A stretch of 59,764 nt of DNA from F23-D06 sp045116675 (GCA_045116675.1 JBGUMF010000063.1:1-59764), one strand, 5' to 3'; counted from the stretch's first letter, positions 41,889-50,148 are shown. The notes: generated by a model from the letters alone, not told the origin. Numbers and translations are program-made.

Positions 41889-42058
41889 ATCCCGCAGGGA
41901 TAAAAGCCCGGTAGGACGGCGTTGTCCCATGGCCACCATGTCCCGCAGGGACAGAAGCTCGGTAGGAACAGGTGTCACAATGTGTGTTCCAAAATCCCCG
42001 TGAGGGGATGCATATCTGTAGCCGGGGATGACAATCCCCGGTGTTGGATGTCGTGTGC
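41889..42058. repeat. Palindrome array D, copy of the composite element in array A
   Basis: Three palindromes stand about 50-55 bp apart: ATCCCGCAGGGAT (41889-41901), TGTCCCGCAGGGACA (41939-41953) and ATCCCCGTGAGGGGAT (41994-42009). Each has a nearby tail C(T/C)CGGTAG or CTGTAG. Then come a perfect hairpin CCGGGGAT-GACA-ATCCCCGG (42022-42041) and GATGTCGTGTGC (42047-42058). Part order and spacing match array A (762-935), although the palindrome arms differ. Long open frames crossing it are not credible genes. Confidence 0.75.
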
Positions 42059-42161
42059 GTATATGGGCGCGGCACGGGTTACGCGTGCGCAGATGACGTG
42101 AACGCGCATGCCGCGCAATGGCACGAGCGCGCGAAGAGGGGGAATATATTGAGATTTGGGG

Positions 42162-42192
42162 TTTGGGTGTTGTTGAAAAAACATTATCTTTG
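42162..42192 (+). promoter_or_regulatory. Promoter of the RHS cassette, full consensus
   Basis: TTTG (42162-42165), exactly 19 bases, then TATCTTTG (42185-42192). The predicted transcript starts about 12 bases before the ATG at 42211. Confidence 0.8.
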
Positions 42193-42210
42193 CCCACCGA
42201 ATAATCCGAT

Positions 42211-43023
42211 ATGAATCAGCGCATTACATATACCTGTTCCTCGTCTTCCCGCACCCTTGCGGAGATGTTCACCTTCTCCGCAAAAGAGAAAGACACTGAA
42301 ACGGGTTTTTCTTACTTTGGTTCAAGGTATTACAACAGTGATTTAAGCATCTGGCTCAGCGTCGATCCACAGGCTTCAAAATATCCTTCTTTGAGCCCGT
42401 ATAATTACTGTGCGAATAACCCCATCAAACTGATGGATCCGAATGGGGAAAAAATAATTCCTTTAAAGGCTTTTGTAAATTCAGCTTATAATAAAGTTTT
42501 TCAAAGTTTATCTCAGACGAACACATACCAACAGCTTCTTTCAAAGTATCAGGACAACACTCATGATTTTGTACTTGATTATAGCACAAAATACACATAT
42601 AAAGCAGGGAGCAACTATATGTCGTATAAAATAAAAGATGGTAAGATTACATATACGAAAGCTAATTCGATATATTATCGGCCTGAAGGAATAGAACAAA
42701 GTGAAATAGCTATGGTTCAAACGTTGCTTCACGAAGCGATTCATGCCGCAGATGGATTAACTCAACGTAAAACCCCGTACCATGATGGTTTTGATCAGGC
42801 TTCAGTGTTGGCTGGTCTTATAGAGTATAATTCCACTTTCAATTTGGGGTATTCAAATGAAGATTTAGAGATTTTGTCATGGAGTGGATTGCAGGAATCC
42901 GTGGAGTATTGTGATTTTATAGAACACAGGGCAGAAAAAAACAATCGTACCTTTGACGAAGAGGATAGTTATGTTAAATCAAGAATTACAATTATAACGG
43001 TGGGAGGAGATTTAGATGAATAA
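42211..43023 (+). CDS. Orphan RHS-core protein with HEAIH metallopeptidase-like toxin tail
   Basis: The 270-residue product begins with 18 non-RHS residues, then the RHS-associated core (about 19-80): F-S-A-K-E-K-D-T-E-T-G-F, F-G-S-R-Y-Y, W-L-S-V-D-P, S-P-Y-N-Y-C-A-N-N-P-I-K-L-M-D-P-N-G. Full RHS toxins carry hundreds of YD repeats before this core; here there are none. The variable tail (81-270) contains H-E-A-I-H-A-A-D (His174 to Asp181), a zincin-like HExxH. It has its own consensus promoter and no signal peptide, and is clearly AT-richer than its neighbours. The stop overlaps the next start by 8 bases. It is probably an effector toxin or a silent toxin-tail cassette. Confidence 0.8.
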   Translation: MNQRITYTCSSSSRTLAEMFTFSAKEKDTETGFSYFGSRYYNSDLSIWLSVDPQASKYPSLSPYNYCANNPIKLMDPNGEKIIPLKAFVNSAYNKVFQSLSQTNTYQQLLSKYQDNTHDFVLDYSTKYTYKAGSNYMSYKIKDGKITYTKANSIYYRPEGIEQSEIAMVQTLLHEAIHAADGLTQRKTPYHDGFDQASVLAGLIEYNSTFNLGYSNEDLEILSWSGLQESVEYCDFIEHRAEKNNRTFDEEDSYVKSRITIITVGGDLDE

Positions 43024-43606
43024 AATAAAGAGAATAAGGTCAGTTTTATTATTTGTTTATTTGTTTACGTGTTCCGCAGCCTCAAATGCTCAACACTCAT
43101 TGTATTATGAGTTTGAATGCGATTATATAGATAATACATACATTTTCCCCATTCACAAGCATGGGGACTCTGTATTAATAGTGTCTGATTTATTCGAGGG
43201 GGAATTGGCCATTAAGGATGCTGTTGTTTTTAGATTTCAGGATAGTTGTGTGTTTCTAACTATTGATGGACAAGAGGGGCTTTTCTTTGGCAATTCGCAA
43301 AAAGGAAGTTGGATCACAAAAGGAAATGAATACGAGCGCTTTACCATTAGATGGGATAGTTTGTGTTGTTCCGACAATAATGATCCAATATACAAATTTG
43401 TGTTCACACCTTATTACAACGAAGAGAATCCGTATATAACAGATGATGGGACAATGATATTTCATGAGTATAATGATATGACATCCTATTATTGGACTAA
43501 TTCGGATGGCTTGATCGCCATCGAGGGAGATTGGCTTTTTGTAAGGAAGGATCAAGAAGCCCTCAAGCAATGCTTGTTAATGGCCAAACGATGTTCACAA
43601 CGATAA
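43016..43606 (+). CDS. Putative exported immunity protein for the RHS toxin
   Basis: The 196-residue product has a hydrophobic signal segment ending near S-N-A-Q (about residue 25). The mature part is acidic and aromatic-rich with a likely beta-rich fold (Y-Y-E-F-E-C-D-Y-I, F-R-F-Q-D-S-C-V-F-L-T-I, Y-K-F-V-F-T-P-Y-Y). I recognise no family. The ATG lies inside the last codons of the RHS gene, so translation is coupled, as in toxin-immunity pairs. Export suggests protection in the periplasm or at the outer membrane. The immunity role is inferred from position, overlap and shared low GC only. Confidence 0.65.
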   Translation: MNKIKRIRSVLLFVYLFTCSAASNAQHSLYYEFECDYIDNTYIFPIHKHGDSVLIVSDLFEGELAIKDAVVFRFQDSCVFLTIDGQEGLFFGNSQKGSWITKGNEYERFTIRWDSLCCSDNNDPIYKFVFTPYYNEENPYITDDGTMIFHEYNDMTSYYWTNSDGLIAIEGDWLFVRKDQEALKQCLLMAKRCSQR

Positions 43607-43682
43607 TTTTGTAATTTCGCGGCGGAATGGATGAATACACCCGAACATATTGCCTGCAGATCCCGCCAATTTCGCTATGCCC

Positions 43683-43755
43683 GCACACCTACGGCGTGCG
43701 TGTGTGCTCGCGTGCTGCCTTTGCTACCGAGCCCTGCAGACCTGCGGCCTGTCTG
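43683..43755. repeat. Palindrome cluster E downstream of the RHS cassette
   Basis: GCACACCTACGGCGTGC (43683-43699), the word GCTACCGAG (43723-43731) and CAGACCTGCGGCCTGTCTG (43737-43755) are units of the same palindrome family as cluster B. With array D they bracket the RHS cassette. The rest of the gap 43607-43830 holds no gene. Confidence 0.7.
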
Positions 43756-43830
43756 GGGTGTCTTCGAGACGGAATTAAAGCCAATTGCCAACGGCCAATC
43801 TTCAATCGAAAGTCGTAACCCTTACAAACC

Positions 43831-45015
43831 TTACGAACACTCCACCAGCAGTCCCTTCAGATACTCTCCTTCGGGGTGATAGATGCTGACGGGGTGGTCG
43901 AGGGCGTGCTGCATGTGGTGGATAATCCGGACATCCTTGTGTTCCATAGCGGCTGCAGAAAAGACGATGGTGCGGAAATCATCCTTGCTGATGGCCTGCG
44001 AGCAGGAGAACGTGAAAAGCAGTCCGCCTGGGGTGAGTTTCTGCATGGCCTTGCGGTTGATGTTGCGGTATCCTTTGATGCCCTGTTCCTTCACGCGATG
44101 GTGCTTGGCGAAAGCGGGCGGGTCGAGGACGATAAGGTCGTAGGCATGGTCGGGAAGGTTGTCAAGGAATTTGAACACATCCTCGCAGCAGGCGGTGTGC
44201 CGACGGACGGCCTCCTCTCCCATTAGGGCGATGTTTTGTTCGGTGAGGTCGATGGCCTTGCGGGAAATGTCGACAGAGTCCACGTGCGTGGCTCCTCCGC
44301 GTAACGCATATGCGGAGAATCCGCCGGAATAGCAGAACATATTGAGCACGCGGCGACCCTTGGCCAGTTGCCCTACCATCGCGCGGCTGTCACGCTGGTC
44401 GAGGAAGAAGCCGGTCTTCTGTCCGCCTGGGATGTCAATGTGAAAGCCGATGCCATTTTCCTTGCCCACAATATCTTCGGGCATCGAGCCGAAAAGCAGA
44501 CCTTCTTCCATGGGCTCGCCACCGTCTTCCGACATTGTCAGGCCGCTTTTGTTGTAGATGGATTTCAGGTTGGGCAGTAGTTCTCGGAGGATGCGAACGA
44601 AAGTGTCTTGAAGCAGATACATGCCGTAGGAATGAAACTGGAGCACGGCGTTGCCGTCGTAGATGTCGATGATGAGGCCGGGCAGCCCGTCACCTTCGCC
44701 GTTCACGAGGCGGAACATGGTGGTGTCGGGATTGTCGGCCAAGCCGATATGCTGGCGGAAACGGAGAGCGTTTTCCACTTTGGATTTCCAGAAACCGTAG
44801 TCGGGGGTGACGTGGTTGAAGGTGAAAATGCGGACGGCGATGGAGTTATGGTGGTAGTGGCCCAGGGCGAGGATGTTCCCATCATGATCGCAAACCTCGA
44901 CAATCTCACCGTTGGCGATGTTGCGGTCCGTTTTGCCGATGGCACCCGAGAAGACCCAGGGATGGTAGCGTAAGACAGATTTCTCCTTGCCTTTCTGTAG
45001 GATGATTTTCTTCAT
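43831..45015 (-). CDS. RlmI-like class I rRNA cytosine methyltransferase
   Basis: The 394-residue product has an N-terminal PUA domain (about 1-75: H-P-W-V-F-S-G-A-I, G-E-I-V-E-V-C-D-H-D-G). A central domain (about 80-190: N-G-E-G-D-G-L-P-G-L-I-I-D) and a SAM-binding Rossmann domain (about 200-394: G-F-F-L-D-Q-R-D-S-R, N-M-F-C-Y-S-G-G-F-S, V-L-D-P-P-A-F-A, S-C-S-Q-A-I) follow. E. coli RlmI makes m5C1962 in 23S rRNA. The C-S-Q region carries the likely catalytic Cys. It lies 6 bp downstream of the DUF1846 gene, presumably in one operon. Confidence 0.9.
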   Translation of the reverse strand: MKKIILQKGKEKSVLRYHPWVFSGAIGKTDRNIANGEIVEVCDHDGNILALGHYHHNSIAVRIFTFNHVTPDYGFWKSKVENALRFRQHIGLADNPDTTMFRLVNGEGDGLPGLIIDIYDGNAVLQFHSYGMYLLQDTFVRILRELLPNLKSIYNKSGLTMSEDGGEPMEEGLLFGSMPEDIVGKENGIGFHIDIPGGQKTGFFLDQRDSRAMVGQLAKGRRVLNMFCYSGGFSAYALRGGATHVDSVDISRKAIDLTEQNIALMGEEAVRRHTACCEDVFKFLDNLPDHAYDLIVLDPPAFAKHHRVKEQGIKGYRNINRKAMQKLTPGGLLFTFSCSQAISKDDFRTIVFSAAAMEHKDVRIIHHMQHALDHPVSIYHPEGEYLKGLLVECS

Positions 45016-45021
45016 GGGTGG

Positions 45022-46488
45022 TTATTTCTTTTTCTTTACAGGTTCGCAGGTGAGGCCGATACCTAACTTTTTGAATATCTTGTGGTCCACCTCGCTGAGC
45101 ATGACGGTGGTATGTGCTTGGCATCCTTGTAGTTGCGGAAGGCATTCCAGTGCTTTCCGGCACTTTTCGTCATGCAGGCTGAGCATGGAGAGGGCCACCA
45201 GCACCTCGTCGGTATGCAGGCGCGGGTTGTGCCCGTGCAGCAGGTTGACCTTGGTCTTCTGGATGGGCTCTATCATCTCCTGCGGGATCAGTTTCACGCT
45301 GTGGTCAATGCCGGCCAGGTGTTTGGTGGCGTTGAGCAGCAGGGCAGCACTGGGACCCAGCAGCGGGCTGGTCTTTGCCGTAATGATGGAGCCGTCGGCC
45401 AGCTCGATGGCGGAGGAGGCCAGGCCCGTCTCTTCCTTGCGTTGGCGCGCCGCCACGATGGTCTTGCGGTTGTCGGTGGTGACCTGCGCCCGTTTCAGCA
45501 GCAGGGATATCTTGTTGACCTCGTTTTCGGTGGCCTTGCCGTCCACCACATTGCATAAGGCCGTGAAATAGCGGCGGATGATCTCATCCTTGGAGGCCTC
45601 GCAGCACACTTCGTCATCGGAAATGCAGTATCCGGCCATGTTCACCCCCATGTCGGTGGGCGACTTGTACGGGTTTTCGCCGTAGATGCCCTCGAAAATG
45701 GCGTTCAGGACGGGGAATATCTCGATGTCGCGGTTGTAGTTGACCGCCATTTTGTCGTAGGCTTCCAGATGGAAGGGGTCGATCATGTTCACGTCATCCA
45801 GATCGGCGGTGGCGGCTTCGTAGGCGATGTTGACGGGATGTTTCAGCGAAAGGTTCCAGATGGGGAAGGTTTCGAATTTGGCGTAGCCGGCCTTGATGCC
45901 GCGCTGGTTCTCCTGGTAGAGCTGGCTCAGACACACGGCCATCTTGCCGCTGCCGGGGCCGGGAGCCGTGACCACCACGAGCGGTCGGGTGGTCTGCACG
46001 TATTCGTTGCGCCCAAAACCCTCGTCGGAATCAATGAGATCGACGTTGGTGGGGTATCCTTCTATAATATAATGGTAATAGACGCTGATGCCGAGGCGCT
46101 CCAGCCGTTCGCGGTAGGCAATGGCACTGGCCTGCCCGTTGTAGTGGGTGATGACCACGCCGCTGACCAGGAATCCCCGCTCCATGAAGATGTCACGCAG
46201 ACGCAGCACATCTTCATCGTAGGTGATGCCAAGGTCGCCCCGGATTTTGTTCTTCTCGATGTCCACCGCACTGATCACGATGATGATCTCCGCATCGTTC
46301 TGCAATTGCATCAACATCCGCAGCTTACTGTCAGGTTGGAAACCGGGAAGCACACGACTGGCATGGAAGTCATCATACAACTTCCCTCCGAATTCCAGAT
46401 AAAGTTTGTGCCCGAATTGAGCGATGCGCTCCTTGATGTGCTCTGATTGGATTTTCAGATACTTCCCGTTGTCAAAACCTATTTTCAT
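45022..46488 (-). CDS. DUF1846 family protein
   Basis: The 488-residue product matches DUF1846 over its whole length: M-K-I-G-F-D-N-G-K-Y at the start, K-L-Y-L-E-F-G-G-K-L-Y-D-D-F-H-A-S-R-V-L-P-G-F, I-I-I-V-I-S-A-V-D-I-E, the loop V-V-V-T-A-P-G-P-G-S-G-K-M-A (about 175-188, ATP/phosphate-binding-like), and V-N-M-A-G-Y. The family is cytosolic and widespread, with no firm biochemical role. The start follows a TATATTTG element by 26 bases, and the next gene is 6 bp downstream. Confidence 0.9.
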   Translation of the reverse strand: MKIGFDNGKYLKIQSEHIKERIAQFGHKLYLEFGGKLYDDFHASRVLPGFQPDSKLRMLMQLQNDAEIIIVISAVDIEKNKIRGDLGITYDEDVLRLRDIFMERGFLVSGVVITHYNGQASAIAYRERLERLGISVYYHYIIEGYPTNVDLIDSDEGFGRNEYVQTTRPLVVVTAPGPGSGKMAVCLSQLYQENQRGIKAGYAKFETFPIWNLSLKHPVNIAYEAATADLDDVNMIDPFHLEAYDKMAVNYNRDIEIFPVLNAIFEGIYGENPYKSPTDMGVNMAGYCISDDEVCCEASKDEIIRRYFTALCNVVDGKATENEVNKISLLLKRAQVTTDNRKTIVAARQRKEETGLASSAIELADGSIITAKTSPLLGPSAALLLNATKHLAGIDHSVKLIPQEMIEPIQKTKVNLLHGHNPRLHTDEVLVALSMLSLHDEKCRKALECLPQLQGCQAHTTVMLSEVDHKIFKKLGIGLTCEPVKKKK

Positions 46489-46513
46489 AATAGTGCTGAT
46501 TAATAACGGGGTG

Positions 46514-46521
46514 CAAATATA
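46514..46521 (-). promoter_or_regulatory. Promoter -7 element of DUF1846-rlmI-like operon
   Basis: TATATTTG on the minus strand matches TAnnTTTG, 26 bases before the DUF1846 start codon. Confidence 0.6.
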
Positions 46522-46577
46522 TGTTTTTTTCTTTCACTCTGCCAACCATTTGGGAAAAAACTGAAAAAATATTTTTG

Positions 46578-46585
46578 TATTTTTG
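46578..46585 (+). promoter_or_regulatory. Promoter -7 element of the DUF819 gene
   Basis: TATTTTTG matches TAnnTTTG, 55 bases before the start codon at 46641. Confidence 0.55.
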
Positions 46586-46640
46586 CAACTCGTAAAAGTG
46601 TTTACTTTTTTATAAAATAATAATTGAAAATCCTTTGCTT

Positions 46641-47849
46641 ATGGTGAGTGTTTACCTTATGATTGCCGGATATTTCATCCTGCCGGTTCTAATAATTTTG
46701 CTTTTCAATAAGAAGAAATGGGCCCAGAAGTTCGGGACGGTTATTTTGGCGTATGCGGCGGGTATTGTCATCGCGCTATTGAATACGGCGTTCGGATTCT
46801 TCCCTGCGGAGGGTGAGGCGGGTGCCGAGCTGCTCACGACCGTGCAGAAGAACCTGATGAGCGTTTGCGTGCCCTTGGCCATCCCCCTCATGCTCTTTAA
46901 TTCGGATTTCAAACTCTGGACCAAGTCGCTGCCCAAGACACTGGCAGTGCTCGTGGGTGGCGTCATCTCCGTGGCCATTGCGCTGGTGGCCGGATACTTC
47001 ATCTTCCAGACCCGTGACTTCGGCTCCGCCGAGGAGTTCAAGAAGGCGGCGGTGATGATGACCGGCATCTATACCGGCGGCACCATGAATTTCGCGGCCC
47101 TTGGAGAGATGGTCCATGCCGATCCCAACACGATCAGCATCACGCTGGCCTTCGAGGAAATCATCACCCTGCCGCTCATTATCTTTATCCTCGCCGGCGG
47201 TTACAAGTTTTTCCGCAAACTGCTGCCATTCAAGGATGAAACCTCTCTTACTGAACAGGATGAACATACCGATGTGGCGGAAGGCACCTTCGAGAACTAT
47301 CAGGGAATGCTTAAGGGCAAGACCTTTGGCAAGATGATGCTCGGCCTTTTGCTCTCCATCCTGATGCTTGGTGTGGGAGTGGGTCTCTCTCTGCTGATTG
47401 TTGGTAAAATCAACGAGTTGATTGTTATCCTCACGATTACCACATTGGCGATTATCGCCTCTTTCAGCAAGAAAATCCGTTCATTGCCCAAGACCTTTGA
47501 ATTGGGTATGTTCTTCATCCTCATCTTCAGCGTGGTGGTGGCCTCCATGTTCGACATTACCAAGATAGACCACTCATCCCTGAACATCATGTGGTTCATC
47601 CTGTTTGTGATGGTGACCTCCATTGTGCTGCATTTGCTCTTCTGCCGTCTGTTCAAGGTGAGTGGCGATTTGTTCACAGTGGGACATATCAGTCTGCTTT
47701 GCTCGCCGCCGTTTGTTCCTCCTATCGTAGAGGCTCTCGGCAACCGTAAAGTACTGATCAGCGGTATTGCCATCGGTTTGGTGGGGTATGCCCTCGGCAC
47801 CTACCTGGGCTCGATTTTCGCCACGCTGCTGGGGCTGCCATTGTTTTAG
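46641..47849 (+). CDS. DUF819 family integral membrane protein
   Basis: The ATG at 46641 (402 residues) is preferred to a TTG two codons earlier. The product has about ten membrane helices, with K-K-W-A-Q-K-F-G near the start, P-L-A-I-P-L-M-L-F-N-S-D-F (about 73-85), G-I-Y-T-G-G-T-M-N-F-A-A-L-G (about 135-148) and the C-terminal A-L-G-T-Y-L-G. These match DUF819/YjcL-type proteins, presumed transporters of unknown substrate. It is monocistronic and ends at a bidirectional terminator. Confidence 0.88.
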   Translation: MVSVYLMIAGYFILPVLIILLFNKKKWAQKFGTVILAYAAGIVIALLNTAFGFFPAEGEAGAELLTTVQKNLMSVCVPLAIPLMLFNSDFKLWTKSLPKTLAVLVGGVISVAIALVAGYFIFQTRDFGSAEEFKKAAVMMTGIYTGGTMNFAALGEMVHADPNTISITLAFEEIITLPLIIFILAGGYKFFRKLLPFKDETSLTEQDEHTDVAEGTFENYQGMLKGKTFGKMMLGLLLSILMLGVGVGLSLLIVGKINELIVILTITTLAIIASFSKKIRSLPKTFELGMFFILIFSVVVASMFDITKIDHSSLNIMWFILFVMVTSIVLHLLFCRLFKVSGDLFTVGHISLLCSPPFVPPIVEALGNRKVLISGIAIGLVGYALGTYLGSIFATLLGLPLF

Positions 47850-47891
47850 TATGTAGAAATTTTGTAATATTGCCAAAATAGTTGGCGGAAG

Positions 47892-47931
47892 AAAAAAAGT
47901 AGAGACGGAGCGCGCCCCGTCTCTACTTTTT
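47892..47931. terminator. Bidirectional terminator with GTAGAGACG arms
   Basis: AGTAGAGACGG (47898-47908) pairs with CCGTCTCTACT (47917-47927). A T-run (47927-47931) on the plus strand and an A-run (47892-47898, T on the minus strand) flank it. It can therefore serve both the DUF819 gene and the convergent barrel gene. Its arms match the palindrome at 24151-24178. Confidence 0.8.
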
Positions 47932-48023
47932 ATAATGAATATTACCAAAAATAAGGTGATGTTATCAAAGAATTAGAAATGTTGGTGTATGACACACTGT
48001 TTTTTGGGGGATAAGACCCCGCC

Positions 48024-48590
48024 TTAAAACCTATGTTCATACCCGACTCGCAGCATGATGGTGTACCTCGGGAAGCCAATGGATAACCGGCCATTGTCGT
48101 TGACCTCTTGCCAGTTACAGAAGAGTGTGCCATGTACGCCTATAGTCAGTTTGTCTTGTTTTGTCAAGCTGATACGGCCTCCCAGACCCAGAGTGCCTCC
48201 AAGGTCCAACATCTCCTTTGCATTGGCAGCGATAGGACTGTCGAAGCAGGCACCGAGCAGGATTCCTCCCTGCACATAGAAATGAGGCAGATGGAATTCC
48301 ATTTCCACCGGGATCATCATGCTATTGATGTGTTGGGGGCCGCCAATAAAGATATGTTCGTAGCGTAGCCCTGTGCGCACGCCCCAGTAGCGATGGAAGT
48401 CATAGCGCATCCCTATGCCAAGGCCAAATCCGGGAAATACATCGTTGACGAGAAATGGCACTCTGTCAATACCGCTACTTACATCGGCAGTGATGTTGTA
48501 TCCTTTTTGAAATTCAGAACTGGGGTTCTGGGCCTCTGCCGGGAGCACAGCCCATAGGCATAAACATAAAAATGGGAGGAATCTTTTCAT
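48024..48590 (-). CDS. Small outer-membrane beta-barrel protein
   Basis: The 188-residue product has a signal peptide ending P-A-E-A-Q (about residue 21). Strand-like segments follow: G-L-G-I-G-M-R-Y-D-F, W-G-V-R-T-G-L-R-Y-E, I-P-V-E-M-E-F-H-L, F-Y-V-Q-G-G-I-L-L-G, L-G-G-R-I-S-L and the terminal R-V-G-Y-E-H-R-F. This fits the eight-stranded porin-family/OmpA-like barrel class; no ligand can be named. It has its own promoter (48616-48623), located after the terminator of the ribosomal operon. Confidence 0.75.
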   Translation of the reverse strand: MKRFLPFLCLCLWAVLPAEAQNPSSEFQKGYNITADVSSGIDRVPFLVNDVFPGFGLGIGMRYDFHRYWGVRTGLRYEHIFIGGPQHINSMMIPVEMEFHLPHFYVQGGILLGACFDSPIAANAKEMLDLGGTLGLGGRISLTKQDKLTIGVHGTLFCNWQEVNDNGRLSIGFPRYTIMLRVGYEHRF

Positions 48591-48615
48591 TTGATGAGGG
48601 ATATTAAAACCCGTG

Positions 48616-48623
48616 CAAAAGTA
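48616..48623 (-). promoter_or_regulatory. Promoter -7 element of the small barrel gene
   Basis: TACTTTTG on the minus strand matches TAnnTTTG exactly, 26 bases before the start codon at 48590. Confidence 0.65.
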
Positions 48624-48639
48624 TAAAATATTTTCTTTT

Positions 48640-48672
48640 AAAAAAAATAACGCCTCGTTGTGGGAGGCGTTA
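48640..48672 (-). terminator. Intrinsic terminator after rpsS
   Basis: On the minus strand TAACGCCTC (48664-48672) pairs with GAGGCGTTA (48648-48656) around a 7-base loop, followed by eight T (48647-48640). It ends the ribosomal operon 60 bp after rpsS, where rplV is expected in a complete S10 operon. Confidence 0.9.
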
Positions 48673-48731
48673 TGCGTATAGTGTGATAATTGAATATCGA
48701 AGGAAGGAAGCGGGTTCTGAACAGTTTAGTA

Positions 48732-49010
48732 CTATTTGGAACCTTTGTCTTTTTGTCCTGCGTGTCCGCGGAAGATACGGGTGGGGGCAAATTCGCCGAG
48801 TTTGTGGCCGACCATGTTTTCGGTTACATACACGGGGATGAATTTGTTGCCGTTGTGGACAGCGATGGTAAGGCCGACGAAGTCAGGGGAAATCATGGAA
48901 GCGCGGGACCATGTCTTGATGGTGCTCTTCTTGCCGGATTCCTGGGCGGCGATCACACGTTGTTCCAGTTTGTAATGTATATACGGACCTTTTTTTAATG
49001 AACGACTCAT
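48732..49010 (-). CDS. rpsS: 30S ribosomal protein S19
   Basis: The 92-residue product begins M-S-R-S-L-K-K-G-P-Y-I and carries I-K-T-W-S-R-A-S-M-I-S-P-D-F-V-G, V-H-N-G-N-K-F-I-P-V-Y-V and M-V-G-H-K-L-G-E-F-A-P-T-R. It binds 16S rRNA in the 30S head. It is 17 bp downstream of rplB and is the last gene of this operon; rplV, rpsC, rplP and the rest of the usual series do not follow. Confidence 0.97.
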   Translation of the reverse strand: MSRSLKKGPYIHYKLEQRVIAAQESGKKSTIKTWSRASMISPDFVGLTIAVHNGNKFIPVYVTENMVGHKLGEFAPTRIFRGHAGQKDKGSK

Positions 49011-49027
49011 AATGTTAGGATTTTAGA

Positions 49028-49852
49028 TTATTTCTTTCTTCTTTCGATGATGTATTGTGAAGAGTTCTTCTTCGGATGTCTGGTCTTATAACCCTTAGCA
49101 GGCATACCCTTGCGGGAGCGAGGATGACCACCGGAGGCGCGGCCTTCACCACCACCCATGGGGTGATCGACAGGGTTCATGACGACACCACGGTTGCGCG
49201 GACGTCTGCCCAGCCAGCGGCTTCTACCGGCCTTACCGGAGACTTCGAGGCTGTGGTCACCGTTGGACACGATGCCGATGGTGGCCTTGCAGGCGCAGAG
49301 GATCATACGGGTCTCGCCGGAAGGCAGCTTGATGACAGCGTATTTGCCTTCGCGGGACATCAGCTGGGCGTAGGAGCCGGCGCTGCGGGCGATCTTGGCA
49401 CCCTGGCCCGGACGCATCTCGATATTGTGGATGATGGAGCCGAAGGGGATCTCGCCGATGGGCAGACAGTTGCCCAGGTCGGGGGAGACGCCTGCACCGC
49501 TGACGATGACCTGGCCGACCTTCATGCCGTGGGGAGCCACGATGTAGCGTTTCTCGCCGTCTGCGTAGAACACCAACGCGATACGGGCAGAACGGTTGGG
49601 GTCGTATTCAATCGTCTTCACTGTGGCAGGGATACCGTCCTTCTCTCTCTTGAAGTCGATGATACGGTACATCTGCTTGTGGCCGCCACCGCGGTAGCGG
49701 ACCGTCATTTTACCACTGTTGTTTCTTCCGCCTGTCCGGTGTTTCGGACACAACAGGCTCTTTTCCGGCCTGTTGGTGGTAATGTCATCAAATGCGCTTA
49801 TCACTTTGAAGCGCTGACCCGGCGTTACTGGTTTGTACTTTTTTAATGCCAT
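49028..49852 (-). CDS. rplB: 50S ribosomal protein L2
   Basis: The 274-residue product begins M-A-L-K-K-Y-K-P-V-T-P-G-Q-R and contains G-R-N-N-S-G-K-M-T-V-R-Y-R-G-G-G-H-K, L-P-S-G-E-T-R-M and the C-terminal V-M-N-P-V-D-H-P-M-G-G-G-E-G-R, whose His is important for peptidyl-transferase function. Length is standard. It lies 5 bp after rplW and 17 bp before rpsS. Confidence 0.98.
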   Translation of the reverse strand: MALKKYKPVTPGQRFKVISAFDDITTNRPEKSLLCPKHRTGGRNNSGKMTVRYRGGGHKQMYRIIDFKREKDGIPATVKTIEYDPNRSARIALVFYADGEKRYIVAPHGMKVGQVIVSGAGVSPDLGNCLPIGEIPFGSIIHNIEMRPGQGAKIARSAGSYAQLMSREGKYAVIKLPSGETRMILCACKATIGIVSNGDHSLEVSGKAGRSRWLGRRPRNRGVVMNPVDHPMGGGEGRASGGHPRSRKGMPAKGYKTRHPKKNSSQYIIERRKK

Positions 49853-49857
49853 TGCTC

Positions 49858-50148
49858 TTAAATGTTACTGTAAAAATCGATTTTTTGATCCTTGTCCACG
49901 AACACGTAGGCCTTCTTGAAGTTGTTCTTTTGACCTGTTATGACGCCAGCCTTAGTATTACGGTTCGAGACTTTACCGCGTTGGATCAGAGTGTTCACGC
50001 GGACTACTTTAACACCATAAACGGCCTCCACTTCGCGCTTGATTTCGGGTTTGGTAGCCTCGCGGGTCACCATGAAACCGTAGCGGTTGTATTTTTCAGC
50101 CGTCTGCGTCATTTTTTCGCTGATGATGGGTTTTATAATGATACTCAT
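49858..50148 (-). CDS. rplW: 50S ribosomal protein L23
   Basis: This 96-residue protein begins M-S-I-I-I-K-P-I-I-S-E-K-M. It contains Y-G-F-M-V-T-R-E-A-T-K-P-E-I-K-R-E-V-E and V-V-R-V-N-T-L, followed by K-K-A-Y-V. L23 sits at the tunnel exit and docks trigger factor and SRP. It lies 27 bp after rplD. Confidence 0.96.
   Translation of the reverse strand: MSIIIKPIISEKMTQTAEKYNRYGFMVTREATKPEIKREVEAVYGVKVVRVNTLIQRGKVSNRNTKAGVITGQKNNFKKAYVFVDKDQKIDFYSNI

Noticed and set aside
41586..42197. 203-codon open frame on the minus strand (and a 116-codon frame at 41725-42075)
   Set aside because: They run through the nested inverted repeat and array D; the translation is repeat-derived and low in family-like features.
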